From CAVYTF01 sp963771435 (lineage in GTDB: Bacteria > Bacteroidota > Bacteroidia > Chitinophagales > Chitinophagaceae): a DNA stretch of 64,000 nucleotides. The notes below the pieces were generated by a model. It was not told the origin of the DNA, searched no databases, and worked only from the letters and a program-made list of their open reading frames with translations. The stretch covers positions 124,001 through 188,000 of the forward strand of contig CAVYTF010000009.1 in assembly GCA_963771435.1 (NCBI GenBank), read 5' to 3'. Positions 27,149-36,071 of the stretch are shown one piece after another. Made by a program: the position numbers and the translations under genes. Position 1 is the first letter of the stretch. The number at the start of each line of letters is the position of its first letter.

Positions 27149-27220
27149 GGTTTTGTCTGCCATAGACTAAGTTTGGTCTGCAGTAGACTAAGTTTAGTCC
27201 ACCGCGGACTAAACCAATAA
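27149..27220. repeat. 21-bp period intergenic array D
   Basis: Three 21-bp units and a partial one lie between the two rhomboid genes (AGTTTGGTCTGCAGTAGACTA type). Each unit contains an inverted repeat such as TAGTCC-ACCGC-GGACTA, so every repeat could form a small hairpin. A minus-strand frame across it reads heptads of the type L-V-Y-C-R-P-N. The remainder of 27020-27273 shows no gene. Confidence 0.8.
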
Positions 27221-27273
27221 ATTCGTTCAAATAGCTCCTTTTCTTGTATAAAAATATGACGACGGCTATATGA

Positions 27274-28062
27274 TCAGTAAAAATTTTGCCTGTTTTTCTT
27301 GTTCCAATAATAAACAAGGATAATACCTACCAAAGCGCCACCCAAATGCGCAAAGTGGGCCACATTATCACCGGCAGAGCCTTTTACACCCATAAACAAT
27401 TCCACAGCCGCATATCCTAACACAAACCATTTCGCCTTTATTGGGAAGAAAAAATACAGGTAGATGTAAGTATTTGGAAACAAATAACCAAAGGCAGCCA
27501 GACAGCCGAAGATAGCGCCGGAGGCCCCGAGGGTTGGAATGTTTAAATTGGCCGTCAATACTTCCTGCGCCGCCTGCCCGGAAATGGGAATGGCGCCGCC
27601 CGATGAAGAAACCAATCCTGAACCATATTTCTCAATAAAATTATTTAGCGCAGGTATATAGTCATCCCCCGAGGAATTAATAGCGAAGAACTGATGGATC
27701 ATGTTTTGGTTTTGAACATATAGAACTATCATGTTGCATAACGCTGCGCCAAGCCCGCAAACGAGATAAAAGATGAGGAAACGTTTAGGCCCCCAAAGGT
27801 TTTCAAGTATAGAGCCAAACATCCACAGGGCAAACATGTTGAAAAATATATGCTCAATTCCAGCATGCAAAAACATATAGGTAAAAAACTGCCAAGGTTT
27901 AAATAAAGGACTTTGCCAGGTATGCAAAGCAAAATTGTCTTCAAAAAAAGAATTGCCATTGCCAACAGTGCTTTGCGCGATAAACACCAGTACGTTAATA
28001 ATAATCAGATTCTTAATAATAGTTGGTAATATCTGGAAGCTGCCGGGCCGGAATTCAGTCAT
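27274..28062 (-). CDS. Rhomboid family intramembrane serine protease
   Basis: A 262-residue polytopic protein that would cleave membrane proteins within the bilayer. The active-site serine is in TLGASGAIFG (GxSG), the histidine in AHFAHLGGALVG, and a typical HAGIEHIFFNMFALWMFG segment (the HxxxN helix) lies at about residues 66-83. There is a Gly/Ser-rich insertion between helices (GSGLVSSSGGAIPISG). It pairs with the serine-less paralog downstream, which could modulate it. It lies 30 bp after rlmD, so these genes may form one operon. Confidence 0.92.
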   Translation of the reverse strand: MTEFRPGSFQILPTIIKNLIIINVLVFIAQSTVGNGNSFFEDNFALHTWQSPLFKPWQFFTYMFLHAGIEHIFFNMFALWMFGSILENLWGPKRFLIFYLVCGLGAALCNMIVLYVQNQNMIHQFFAINSSGDDYIPALNNFIEKYGSGLVSSSGGAIPISGQAAQEVLTANLNIPTLGASGAIFGCLAAFGYLFPNTYIYLYFFFPIKAKWFVLGYAAVELFMGVKGSAGDNVAHFAHLGGALVGIILVYYWNKKNRQNFY

Positions 28063-28092
28063 TTTAAAAATGATATTTAGTTGGTGGGCAAA

Positions 28093-29499
28093 TTAGTTTT
28101 TTAATTTCAGTTGAACCACGTTTTCTATATGAAGGGTATGTGGGAACATATCAACAGGCTGTATTTTCTCGACTGAATATTTTTCGGCCAGCAAATTAAT
28201 ATCCCGTGCTTGCGTCGCAGGGTTACAGCTTACATATACGATCAGTGGCGCAGCTATATCCAACAGTTTTTTCACCAGCTTTTCATGCATTCCTGCACGG
28301 GGAGGGTCGGTGATCACAACATCTGTCCTTCCATGCAAATCAAAAAAGCTTTCATTGCAAATATCAATTACATCACCCGTAAAAAAAGAAGCGTGGCTGA
28401 TATTATTTAGCCTGGCATTTTCCTCTGCGTCTTTTACGGCATCTTCCACCATTTCTACGCCGATTATATTCTTTGCATGTTTACTTAAGAAGATCCCAAT
28501 GCTGCCCGTGCCACAATACAAGTCATAAACGTTTTGGTTTCCGTTCAATTGCGCAAAATCCCTCGCAATGCGGTACAATTTTTCGCTTTGCCTCGTATTG
28601 GTTTGAAAAAAAGATTTGGGGCTTATTTTAAATCTGAACCCTTCGAGTTGCTCAGTAATATAACCTTCGCCGGAATAAACTATTGGCTCCAGATCGTTTA
28701 AACTGTCGTTATGTTTTGTATTGATTGTGTAAAGCAAAGTAGTTATCCCCGGAAACTGTAGCAACAAAGAATCCAACAGTTTTTTTGTGTTTGCGGCGTC
28801 CTTATAGCCCAGCACAATATTAACCATTAATTGACCCGTTGTAGCAGTTCGTACTTGCATAGTGCGCAGCCAGCCGTTGTGCATTCTTAGGTCGTAAAAA
28901 GGGATTTTGTTTTCTACTCCAAAAAGGGCAACAGCTTTCCTGATGAGATTTGTTGGTTCTTCCTGCAAATGGCATGTATCGATCTCAACCACTTTGTCAA
29001 ACATTCCCTTTGCATGAAACCCAGCTACATCCTGGTAAGCCGAAACAGAAGTATCATGAAGTTCAGCATTGCTTAAATACTTCTTGTTACTGAAGGTATA
29101 TTCTAATTTATTACGGTAAAGTGTTGTGATTTCGCAGCCGATTATAGGCAATATCTCAGGCAGTTGTATCTTGCCTATGCGCAGTAAGTTATCCTCTACC
29201 TGTTTTTGCTTATAAAGCAGTTGTTTTTCATAAGGGAGTGTTTGCCATTGGCATCCTCCACAAACGCCAAAGTGTATGCAGAATGCATCGATTCTGTCCG
29301 GAGAATTCTTTTTAACCCGTATGGGGACACCTTCCGCCCAATCCTTTTTATTTTTATGCAATAGCACATCCACAATATCACCAGGGATAACATTTTCTAT
29401 AAAGACCACTTTACCATCTACTCGCGCCAGGCTCTTGCCTTCGGCAGCATAATCTTCTACCAGTACATCCTCCAAAATAACCCGTTGTGTTCTTTTCAC
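28093..29499 (-). CDS. rlmD: 23S rRNA (uracil-C5)-methyltransferase RlmD/RumA family
   Basis: Methylates a uracil of 23S rRNA (U1939 in E. coli). A protein of 468 residues with an N-terminal TRAM domain (VLVEDYAAEGKSLARVDGKVVFI), the 4Fe-4S cysteines (FGVCGGCQWQ region), the SAM motif VYDLYCGTGSIGIFL, TDPPRAGMH, and the catalytic cysteine in YVSCNPATQARD. The start is GTG 29499, consistent with the family N-terminus. A TATCTTTG box (29504-29511, minus strand) lies only 4 bp upstream. The GTG overlaps the stop of an upstream open frame without a start codon. Confidence 0.92.
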   Translation of the reverse strand: MKRTQRVILEDVLVEDYAAEGKSLARVDGKVVFIENVIPGDIVDVLLHKNKKDWAEGVPIRVKKNSPDRIDAFCIHFGVCGGCQWQTLPYEKQLLYKQKQVEDNLLRIGKIQLPEILPIIGCEITTLYRNKLEYTFSNKKYLSNAELHDTSVSAYQDVAGFHAKGMFDKVVEIDTCHLQEEPTNLIRKAVALFGVENKIPFYDLRMHNGWLRTMQVRTATTGQLMVNIVLGYKDAANTKKLLDSLLLQFPGITTLLYTINTKHNDSLNDLEPIVYSGEGYITEQLEGFRFKISPKSFFQTNTRQSEKLYRIARDFAQLNGNQNVYDLYCGTGSIGIFLSKHAKNIIGVEMVEDAVKDAEENARLNNISHASFFTGDVIDICNESFFDLHGRTDVVITDPPRAGMHEKLVKKLLDIAAPLIVYVSCNPATQARDINLLAEKYSVEKIQPVDMFPHTLHIENVVQLKLKN

Positions 29500-29654
29500 C
29501 CGCCAAAGATAATTGCGGTTTTATTGTGGAAGAAATAAAAGCACAATGGCACTAAAACGCATACCATGATGGCAACATCTCCATGTCCTGCTTTCACTGC
29601 CTCTATTGCCTGCTTCCTAATTAAAATGGGCTCTTGAAACCTGCTCTTGTTTGT
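29496..29654 (-). other. Start-less open frame overlapping the rlmD start
   Basis: On the minus strand a frame of about 52 codons runs from just after a stop at 29655-29657 to a TGA that overlaps the rlmD GTG start by 4 bp. The translation looks protein-like (KQAIEAVKAGHGDVAIM, then a hydrophobic stretch ending HNKTAIIFGG), but only an internal GTG gives a start (33 residues). It could be a gene remnant, a dispersed repeat or a small membrane peptide. Confidence 0.3.
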
Positions 29655-29680
29655 TCAAATACTATATTCCCCTATTTTTG
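29650..29680 (+). promoter_or_regulatory. Bacteroidota-type promoter of the SurA/PpiD-like gene
   Basis: TTTG at 29650-29653, 19 bp, then TATTTTTG at 29673-29680: an exact fit to the TTTG-N19-TAnnTTTG promoter. Transcription should begin near 29687, which rules out the TTG at 29651 as a start and supports ATG 29711. Confidence 0.7.
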
Positions 29681-29710
29681 CCATCCTTTTTAAAAGAGGG
29701 ATGTAATTAT

Positions 29711-31838
29711 ATGTCAGTTATACAACGGATCCGCGACAGGGCAGCTTGGCTTCTTTTTGGCCTCATCGCCCTTGCCTTACTTGCCTTTATATTGCAGGAT
29801 GCTTTCATGAGAAAGGGAAGCTCTGCTTCTAATGCCACCTATGTAGGAAAGATCAACGGCGAAAAGATAGAGCGAAATGATTTTGAAAGCCAGGTGCAGT
29901 TATATGATCAAATGAGCAACAACCAAAATCCCGATAATGCGCAATCCGTTGCTGATGTTTGGAACAGGACTGTTTTTGTTACCATTCTCAGGCAGGAAGA
30001 AAACAAGTTAGGATTGACATTAACTAGTAAGGAGCAGGGCGAAATTCTTTTTGGCAATAACCCACCACAATGGATGATGCAGATACAGGTATTTCAGGTT
30101 ACCTAATACGGGTCAGTTTAGCCCCGATTATGCAAGAAAACAGTTTGCTCAAATGAAGAAGAACCCGACCAATCCGCAGGTGCAGGAGTTGGAAGCAGGT
30201 GAAATTGAACCCACTTTTGAGCAGGAGTTGAGCAAAAAATATCAAGCCATGGTGGCTGGCGCTATTTATGTTCCGCACTGGCTGGCCGAAAAAACAAATG
30301 CAGATAATAATTCAATTGCAAACATCAGTTATGTAACGGTGCCTTATACTTCTATAACCGATACAACTATTAAAGCAAGTGATGATGAAATAGAAGCTTA
30401 TGTAAAGAAGCATCCAAAAGAATACGAACAGAAAGAGGAAACACGAGGCATTTCTTACGTAAAGTTTGATGCTTCTCCAAGCAAGCCGGACAGTGATGCT
30501 GTTAGAAATGAACTAAATGGTTTAAAACCCCAACTGGTAGCAGCAACCGATACAAGATCATTCATTAGCACCAAAGGTTCTGATATGGCGTATGACTCAG
30601 GTTACATTATCAAGTCTGCCTTAAAACAGCCTTACACGGACACTCTAACGCACCTTGCTGTTGGTCAAACTTTTGGGCCATATATAGACAAGCAGGATTT
30701 TGTTATTGCAAAAATGGTTGGCATACGCACGATTCCTGATTCTGCAAAATGCCGCCACATTTTAATAAAGACAGAAGTTAAGGGCAAGCCTGTACTAGAT
30801 GATAGTACCGCTAAAAAAAGAATTGACAGCATTGCCAATGCTATCGCTCACGGTGCTGATTTTAATGCAATGGTGCTGAAGTACAGTGATGATGAAGGCA
30901 GCAAAACAAAAGGTGGGGAATACACCTTCCCGTACTCGCAGTTTAACACCATCAGCAAAGAATTTGCGGAAACAATATTCTATGGTAAAAAAGGGGACAA
31001 AAAGACCGTACATGTGTCAAATGATCAATATGCCGGCTACCATTATATAGAAGTGCTTGACCAGAAAAACATACAGCCCGCTTTCAATATTGCATATCTC
31101 GCAAAGCCGATTGTGTCAAGTTCTGAAACCATCAGCACAGCGAGTTCTACAGCTGATCAATTTGCTGCAATTGCACGCACTCCAGACCTCTTTAAAGCAA
31201 CGGCCGCCAAACAAAAGCTAACTATACTTAACACCCCGCAGATAAAACAAAACGATTTCTCTGCAGGGGCTCTCGGCGAGAACCGCCAGTTAATACGGTG
31301 GATATATGACCATAAAGTAGGTGAGGTTTCTGATCCTTATCCTGCCCAAAACGGCTCTATGTATGTCGTGGCAATAATTACAGCTGTCCATAAAGAAGGA
31401 TTAGATGATGCAGAAACCGCAAGGCCAATGGTTGAAAACCTTCTTATAGATCAAAAGAAAGCGCAGCGCATCATTGGTCAAAAGATAAAAGGCAATACAC
31501 TTGACGCAATTGCACAAGCTGCTGGTGTTACAGTTAAAAAAGCAGACAGCCTTTATTTCCAGCGCCCTTTCATCCCCGGCGTGGGCAATGAGCCAAAAGT
31601 TGCAGGAGCAGCATTTAATAAAAATATACAAGGTAAAATAAGCGCTCCCATTGCAGGCAATACCGGTGTTTTTGTATTGCAGGGCAATGGTGTCAGCGCC
31701 AGCGCAACAATGGGTGGCGGCGTAGATGCGCTTCGCAAACAGCTTGCATCTCAGATGAAGTCTCAACTTGGTTATGGCGTCATGTCCGCATTGAAAGATG
31801 CCGCTGATATAACAGATAACCGTTCTGCGTTTTACTAA
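29711..31838 (+). CDS. SurA/PpiD-like peptidyl-prolyl isomerase, frameshifted
   Basis: A periplasmic chaperone/foldase anchored by one N-terminal helix (about 12-31: AAWLLFGLIALALLAFILQ). A SurA_N-type region follows, then a parvulin (rotamase) domain around residues 340-455 (KCRHILIKTEV, DFNAMVLKYSDDEGSKTKGGEY, GYHYIEVLDQK). The frame breaks at about 30085-30106: the first part ends in PPQWMMQIQVFQ and the second resumes at PNTGQFSPDYARK. Removing one base joins them into 708 residues, normal for the family. This is probably an important gene, so a sequence error is more likely than decay. Confidence 0.85.
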
Positions 31839-31855
31839 ATAGTTTAAAACTTTTT

Positions 31856-31890
31856 AAAGCCTCGCAAAACCTGCGGGGCTTTTCTATTTT
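31856..31890 (+). terminator. Rho-independent terminator
   Basis: An 11-bp stem (AAAGCCTCGCA / TGCGGGGCTTT, one T-G wobble) with a 5-nt loop and a T-rich tail, 18 bp after the SurA/PpiD-like gene. Confidence 0.85.
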
Positions 31891-31951
31891 CGGGCAACGG
31901 AAAAGAAGCGAGAGTGCCCGCTAAAGAAAGCAGTTAGCAATATGGATTAGG

Positions 31952-31959
31952 TAATTTTG
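31952..31959 (+). promoter_or_regulatory. Possible -7 box upstream of the DUF2480 gene
   Basis: TAATTTTG matches TAnnTTTG, between the terminator and the DUF2480 start at 32029. The -33 box is not clear. Confidence 0.35.
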
Positions 31960-32028
31960 CAGAATATTAGAAAAGCATAAAAGATTGGAAGGGCCCTCTT
32001 TTTTGCTTTTTATTTTTTACTTCGTAGT

Positions 32029-32535
32029 ATGGAAGAAACATTTATAAATAAAGTAGCGGAGAGTGGTATTGTAACACTGAACCTGGAGGATTACTACCCG
32101 AAGGGGGAAATTGCAGTGTTTGACCTGAAGGAATACTTATTTATGGGCCTCATCCTGAAAGAAAAAGACTTTCGGGCGGCGCTGTTGCAGACAGACTGGA
32201 GCAATTATGCGGACAAATATGTGGCAGTCCTTTGCAGCGCAGACGCCATCATCCCGATGTGGGCATATATGTTGCTGGCGAGCTACCTGCAACCTGTGGC
32301 AAAAGATGTGGTTTTTGGCGATGAAAAGAACCTGGTCAATACACTATTTATAAAGAATCTTGCCACACTCAACACTGCAGATTATGAAGACAGGCGTGTG
32401 GTCGTGAAAGGCTGTGGAGATATTCAAGTCCCTGAAACTGCTTACTTAGAGATAACAAACAGGCTACGCCCCGTCGTTAAAAGTATTATGTACGGCGAAC
32501 CCTGCAGCACAGTACCTATTTTCAAACGGAAATAA
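32029..32535 (+). CDS. DUF2480 family protein
   Basis: A 168-residue soluble protein of the DUF2480 family, restricted to Bacteroidota and of unknown function. The sequence is compact and complete (GIVTLNLEDYYPKGEIAVFDLKEYLF, CSADAIIPMWAYMLLASYL, VVKGCGDIQVPETAYLEIT). The conserved cysteines in VLCSAD and KGCGD could bind a metal, but this is inference. It is a single gene, convergent with recQ. Confidence 0.88.
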   Translation: MEETFINKVAESGIVTLNLEDYYPKGEIAVFDLKEYLFMGLILKEKDFRAALLQTDWSNYADKYVAVLCSADAIIPMWAYMLLASYLQPVAKDVVFGDEKNLVNTLFIKNLATLNTADYEDRRVVVKGCGDIQVPETAYLEITNRLRPVVKSIMYGEPCSTVPIFKRK

Positions 32536-32578
32536 GGAAATTAAGAAACATCATCCCCTCATTCCCCGCACCACTATA

Positions 32579-34903
32579 TCAATTACCAAACTGTGAGATA
32601 AATTTAATACGCATTATCTTTAACTGCTCCCATTCATAATTGTATTCAGCAAGCTCCTGCTGTGCAAGGTCAAGCGAAGCCGTTTCGCAGCTGCGGAAAT
32701 AATCTATTATTTCAGTCTGGTCATCATCATCCAGCATGTCATTAATAACATAGTCAAGGTTAAGCCGGGTTCCGCTTGCCACAATGGTCTCCATTTCTTC
32801 CAACAGTTCATGGAGGGTCAGGTCTTTATGCCGTGCAATGGTTTCCAACGGTATCTTTTTATCTACATTCTGAATAATATAGATTTTGTTGCTGCTTTTG
32901 TTGGCAACGCTGCGCATCACGAAGTCGTCGGGCTTTTCCACATCATTTTCTGCCACATACTGTTCAATAAGGCTGATAAAAGGTTTGCCATATCTTATTG
33001 CCTTCCCTTTGCTCACCCCTTGACATTTTTCAAGTTCTGCCATCGTGGTGGGGTACATGGTCGCCATATCCTGTAGCGATGATTCAAGGAAGAGCACAAA
33101 CGGTGGAAGCTTATATTTCTTTGCTTCGCGGTGTCTTAACTCTTTCAGCATTTCGAACAATCTTTCATCTGCTGCTGCACCGGCACTGCTCCCGCTTTCG
33201 CCCTCGCTGTCATCATCCATATTAGCGTCCTCAAACAAATTGTTCAGCACGATTTTATAAGAAGTGGGCTTCTTCAGGAACTTTTCTCCGGCTTCGGTAA
33301 ACTTCAGCAGGCCATATTCTTCAATGTCTTTTCGCAGCAGGTTGCTAAGCAGCATTTGTTTTATCAGGCTGTTCCAGAAATGCTCGTCCTTTGCCTTGCC
33401 AACGCCAAATACAGCCAACTTATCATGGTTATACATGCCCACCTGTGGCGTATGCCTTCCCAGCACCACGTTAACTACATATTCTGCCGTAAAGCCTTCG
33501 CTAAGCGCCTTTATTATTTTCAGCACTTTCCCAGCCTCGTCTTTAGCTTCGATCTTTTCTTTAGGGTGCAGGCAGTTATCACAGTTGGCGCAGTTCTCAT
33601 CTCCCCATTCTTCCCCAAAATAATGCATCAGCACTTTACGTCTGCATACCGAGGTCTCCGCAAACGAAATGGTCTCATTAATAAGCTGTGCACCAATTTC
33701 TCTCTCAGTCAGTGGTTTATCCCTCATCAGGTGTTCCAGCTTGGACACGTCTTTGTGCGAATAATACAAAATACACTTCCCTTCAAGCCCGTCGCGTCCC
33801 GCCCTACCAGTTTCCTGGTAATAGTTCTCAATTGATTTGGGAATATTATAATGCATCACAAAACGGATATCCGGCTTGTCAATGCCCATCCCGAAAGCAA
33901 TAGTGGCAACAATAACCTGCACATCTTCATTTAAAAACTGGTCCTGTCTGCTGCTTCTGAGTTTGGCCTCAAGCCCTGCGTGATATGCAACAGCTTTAAT
34001 ATTATTTGCAACAAGAATTTCCGCCAGTTCTTCCGTTGTCTTGCGGTTAAGCGTATAAATAATGCCGCTCTTCCCCATGTTTTGGGAAATAAAACGCACA
34101 ATGTTTTTAATTGTCTGTTCCTTATTTATTTTAGGCTGTATCTCATAATAAAGGTTCGCACGGTTAAAGGAAGAAATATAAATATTAGGGTTCCGCAGGC
34201 CGAGATTCTTTACAATATCGCTTTGCACCTTGGGTGTAGCTGTAGCAGTTAGCGCAACAACGGGTATTTTCTCATTAATAATATCCATCATTTCCCGCAA
34301 CCGTCGGTATTCCGGCCTGAAATCATGCCCCCATTCTGAAATACAATGCGCTTCATCCACAGCAAAAAATGAAATATTCAACCCTCCAAAAAAGTCTAAG
34401 TTTTCCTGCTTCGTCAATGTTTCGGGGGCAACATATAATAACTTGGTCTTGCCCGCAACTAGGTCATCCCTCACTTCCTTTATCTGCGCTTTGTTAAGTG
34501 AAGAGTTTAAAAAGTGCGCCACATCGTCTTTTTCGCTATAGCCGCGCACAAGGTCCACCTGGTTTTTCATCAAAGCTATCAACGGGCTCACAACGATTGC
34601 ACACCCTGGCAGTATCATTGCCGGCAGTTGATAGCAAAGGCTTTTACCGCCTCCCGTAGGCATTATCACAAAAGTATCATGGCCATTAAGCAGGCTGTTA
34701 ATAGCAAGCTGCTGCGTGCCTTTAAATTGCTCAAACCCAAAGCTGGAGTGCAGGTGTGCATGTATATCATGCACATGTCCTTTCCCGTTTGTTAAAGGTT
34801 GCTCAGCGGTTGTTTTGTCTTCGCTTTGTTTTTTTATAATGGCGTTTTTTGCCGTCCTTGTTTTTTCCTGCTTCTCTGCAGTTTTTCTAATTGTTGTTGC
34901 CAT
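32579..34903 (-). CDS. recQ: ATP-dependent DNA helicase RecQ
   Basis: A 3'-5' DNA helicase in recombination and repair, 774 residues. Motif 0 is FGFEQFKGTQ, Walker A is MPTGGGKSLCYQLP, motif II is AVDEAHCISEWGHDFRPEY, and motif VI is QETGRAGRDG. The RQC zinc site (CRRKVLMHYFGE, CANCDNC) and winged helix follow, then an HRDC-like region (ELRHREAKKYKLPPFV). The N-terminal 50 residues are a basic, low-complexity extension. It is longer than E. coli RecQ, as usual in Bacteroidota. It is divergent from kdsD. Confidence 0.95.
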   Translation of the reverse strand: MATTIRKTAEKQEKTRTAKNAIIKKQSEDKTTAEQPLTNGKGHVHDIHAHLHSSFGFEQFKGTQQLAINSLLNGHDTFVIMPTGGGKSLCYQLPAMILPGCAIVVSPLIALMKNQVDLVRGYSEKDDVAHFLNSSLNKAQIKEVRDDLVAGKTKLLYVAPETLTKQENLDFFGGLNISFFAVDEAHCISEWGHDFRPEYRRLREMMDIINEKIPVVALTATATPKVQSDIVKNLGLRNPNIYISSFNRANLYYEIQPKINKEQTIKNIVRFISQNMGKSGIIYTLNRKTTEELAEILVANNIKAVAYHAGLEAKLRSSRQDQFLNEDVQVIVATIAFGMGIDKPDIRFVMHYNIPKSIENYYQETGRAGRDGLEGKCILYYSHKDVSKLEHLMRDKPLTEREIGAQLINETISFAETSVCRRKVLMHYFGEEWGDENCANCDNCLHPKEKIEAKDEAGKVLKIIKALSEGFTAEYVVNVVLGRHTPQVGMYNHDKLAVFGVGKAKDEHFWNSLIKQMLLSNLLRKDIEEYGLLKFTEAGEKFLKKPTSYKIVLNNLFEDANMDDDSEGESGSSAGAAADERLFEMLKELRHREAKKYKLPPFVLFLESSLQDMATMYPTTMAELEKCQGVSKGKAIRYGKPFISLIEQYVAENDVEKPDDFVMRSVANKSSNKIYIIQNVDKKIPLETIARHKDLTLHELLEEMETIVASGTRLNLDYVINDMLDDDDQTEIIDYFRSCETASLDLAQQELAEYNYEWEQLKIMRIKFISQFGN

Positions 34904-35068
34904 TGTTAATAATTTTTCCCAGATCTTTTATGGGAGAAGAAAGGTTAAAATACTACATTTCTTTTATTCCGTCATAAAATATTTTCGCAGGAGTGCGAAA
35001 CTCCTTTTTAAGAGGGTAACGAAATTACCATAAATAAACAATAATTCAGCATACTTTAATGTAAAGTT

Positions 35069-35076
35069 TAACTTTG
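35069..35076 (+). promoter_or_regulatory. Probable -7 box of kdsD
   Basis: TAACTTTG matches TAnnTTTG and ends 7 bp before the kdsD ATG at 35084, implying a leaderless or nearly leaderless transcript. The -33 box is weak. Confidence 0.42.
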
Positions 35077-35083
35077 CCCTTTT

Positions 35084-36049
35084 ATGAATTCTAAAATACA
35101 GCAGGTTGCTTTGCAGGCCATTCAAACGGAAGCCACATCTGTGGCAGGGCTCGCTGGTTTTATTGGCGATTCCTTTGAAAAAACCGTAAATTTTATTCAT
35201 CAGTCAAAAGGCAGGGTAATTGTAAGCGGCATCGGCAAAAGTGCTATTGTTGCCCAAAAAATAGTAGCCACCCTTAATTCCACAGGAACTCCTTCATTAT
35301 TTATGCATGCTGCCGACGCCATTCACGGCGACCTGGGCATGATACAACCCGTAGATATCGTAATTATCATAAGCAAAAGCGGTGAAAGCCCTGAAGTAAA
35401 ACAGCTTGTGCCGCTCATAAAGAACGCGGGCAATTTCTTAATAGGAATGGTAGGCTCCGTTGGCTCATTTCTTGCCCTTCATGCTGATATGATATTGAAC
35501 GCTACTGTGGAAAAAGAAGCCTGCCCAAACAACCTTGCGCCAACTTCAAGCACTACTGCTCAAATGGTAATGGGCGATGTGCTCGCTGTGTGCCTAATGG
35601 AACTCAACGGCTTTAGTGACAAAGACTTTGCAAAGATTCATCCCGGCGGAAACCTTGGCAAACGCCTTTATTTGCGCGCAAGTGATTTATACAAACAGAA
35701 CGCAGCGCCAAAAGTAACCCCCTCAACCATTTTAAAAGAAGCAATAATAGAAATATCAAAAGGCAGGATGGGTGCAACCGCTGTATTGAACGATGAGAAC
35801 GAAGTAATAGGCATCATTACAGATGGCGATATCCGCAGGCTGCTCGAAAAAACAAACGACCTCAGCAACATCATTGCTTCGGACATCTTATCAAAAAGCC
35901 CAAAAACAGTTCCGCCCGAAACAATGGCCATCGAGGCATTGGAGATATTACGCGCGAACGACATAAGCCAGCTTATTATCACAGGTCCCAACAACAAATA
36001 TTGCGGTATCATACATTTGCACGATTTATTGAGGGAAGGTATTTTCTGA
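35084..36049 (+). CDS. kdsD: D-arabinose-5-phosphate isomerase (KpsF/GutQ/KdsD)
   Basis: Converts ribulose 5-phosphate to arabinose 5-phosphate, the first step to the LPS sugar Kdo. A 321-residue protein: SIS domain (about 35-170; VSGIGKSAIVAQKI, ISKSGESPEV, NNLAPTSSTTAQMVMGD, IHPGGNLGKRL), then two CBS domains (about 205-321; ITDGDIRRLL and IIHLHDLLREGIF). The manC gene follows by 22 bp, so the two form a sugar-nucleotide/LPS unit. Confidence 0.92.
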   Translation: MNSKIQQVALQAIQTEATSVAGLAGFIGDSFEKTVNFIHQSKGRVIVSGIGKSAIVAQKIVATLNSTGTPSLFMHAADAIHGDLGMIQPVDIVIIISKSGESPEVKQLVPLIKNAGNFLIGMVGSVGSFLALHADMILNATVEKEACPNNLAPTSSTTAQMVMGDVLAVCLMELNGFSDKDFAKIHPGGNLGKRLYLRASDLYKQNAAPKVTPSTILKEAIIEISKGRMGATAVLNDENEVIGIITDGDIRRLLEKTNDLSNIIASDILSKSPKTVPPETMAIEALEILRANDISQLIITGPNNKYCGIIHLHDLLREGIF

Positions 36050-36071
36050 TTAAATAAATAAATAGCCCGGT

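Noticed and set aside
30085..30160. Programmed ribosomal frameshift in the SurA/PpiD-like gene
   Set aside because: No slippery heptamer or following pseudoknot is evident at the junction. A base error or mutation is simpler.
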